From positions 1 to 5,208 of the forward strand of contig PCYB01000052.1 in the NCBI GenBank assembly GCA_002762845.1: a DNA stretch of 5,208 nt. The letters run 5' to 3'. The translations under genes were made by a program, and so were the position numbers. The notes under the pieces are model-generated. The model made no database searches. It saw only the letters and a program-made list of their open reading frames with translations, and was not told the origin of the DNA. The stretch comes from Candidatus Woesearchaeota archaeon CG10_big_fil_rev_8_21_14_0_10_36_11. GTDB taxonomy: Archaea; Nanobdellota; Nanobdellia; Woesearchaeales; GW2011-AR9. Positions within the stretch are counted from its first letter, which is position 1; the number at the start of each line of letters is the position of its first letter. Shown piece after piece: positions 5,153 through 5,208 of this stretch.

Positions 5153-5208
5153 CTATTCTCGAGTATAGAAAAGTTTATTTACTTCTTTAGCTACTTTGTA
5201 GCTAATAT
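5153..5208 (-). CDS. Possible C-terminal end of a gene entering from the right (partial)
   Basis: On the minus strand, a frame open from the window edge ends with TAG at 5153-5155 and encodes the tail ISYKVAKEVNKLFYTRE. The residue mix is protein-like and the strand matches the zinc-ribbon gene 74 bases downstream. Only 17 codons are visible, so this may be chance. The perfect inverted repeat at 5187-5205 lies inside it, which is a mild argument for non-coding sequence. Confidence 0.22.
   Translation of the reverse strand, partial: ISYKVAKEVNKLFYTRE
5187..5205. repeat. Perfect inverted repeat (8-base arms, 3-base loop)
   Basis: TTAGCTAC (5187-5194) and GTAGCTAA (5198-5205) are exact reverse complements around TTT. 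As RNA this could form a hairpin with three G-C pairs at most in an 8-pair stem. A regulator site or a weak hairpin is possible. No T-rich run follows on either strand, so it does not look like a terminator. Confidence 0.45.

Noticed and set aside
1..5208. CRISPR array, insertion sequence or integrase
   Set aside because: No regularly spaced repeats, no transposase or recombinase motifs, and no terminal inverted repeats flanking a gene were seen.

Overview
The window looks archaeal and AT-rich, and a DPANN-type lineage (Woesearchaeota/Pacearchaeota-like) is my best guess. The main evidence is promoter architecture. Five of the six well-supported genes have a TATA-like box centred 25-27 bases before the start codon, which is where archaeal transcription would begin on the start codon itself (leaderless mRNA). 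The sixth gene has a TATA box, a short leader and a Shine-Dalgarno match to the archaeal 16S 3' end. The lineage guess rests mainly on a small topoisomerase-type zinc-ribbon protein whose style I associate with DPANN genomes. It cannot be confirmed without searches.

Layout from left to right. Positions 1-175 hold a possible end of an upstream gene, a possible 30-residue ORF and a clear TATA box. A 457-residue protein of unknown function (176-1549, +) ends in a possible UBA/RuvA-C-like three-helix segment. It converges, with a 7-base gap, on a 618-residue J-domain protein (1557-3413, -) that has a large uncharacterised helical C-terminus. Upstream of that on the same strand is a 188-residue single-pass membrane protein with a complete JAMM/MPN+ metalloprotease motif (3479-4045, -). 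A 169-base divergent intergenic region (4046-4214) follows. It carries two exact copies of an 11-base sequence 53 bases apart, one upstream of each flanking promoter.

Right of this lie a 43-residue small protein (4215-4346, +), a 107-residue extremely basic protein (4378-4701, +) and a convergent 126-residue zinc-ribbon protein (4698-5078, -). The last two share a TTAA so that their stop codons overlap. Positions 5079-5208 hold the zinc-ribbon promoter and two perfect inverted repeats.

No mobile element, CRISPR array, tRNA or rRNA was seen. A chaperone cofactor (J protein) next to a JAMM peptidase hints at protein quality control, but each gene has its own promoter and there is no proof of a shared pathway. 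The most noteworthy items are the membrane-anchored JAMM protein, the J-protein architecture, the two small proteins right of the divergent region with the repeated motif, and the consistent leaderless promoter spacing, which also corrects two start codons.
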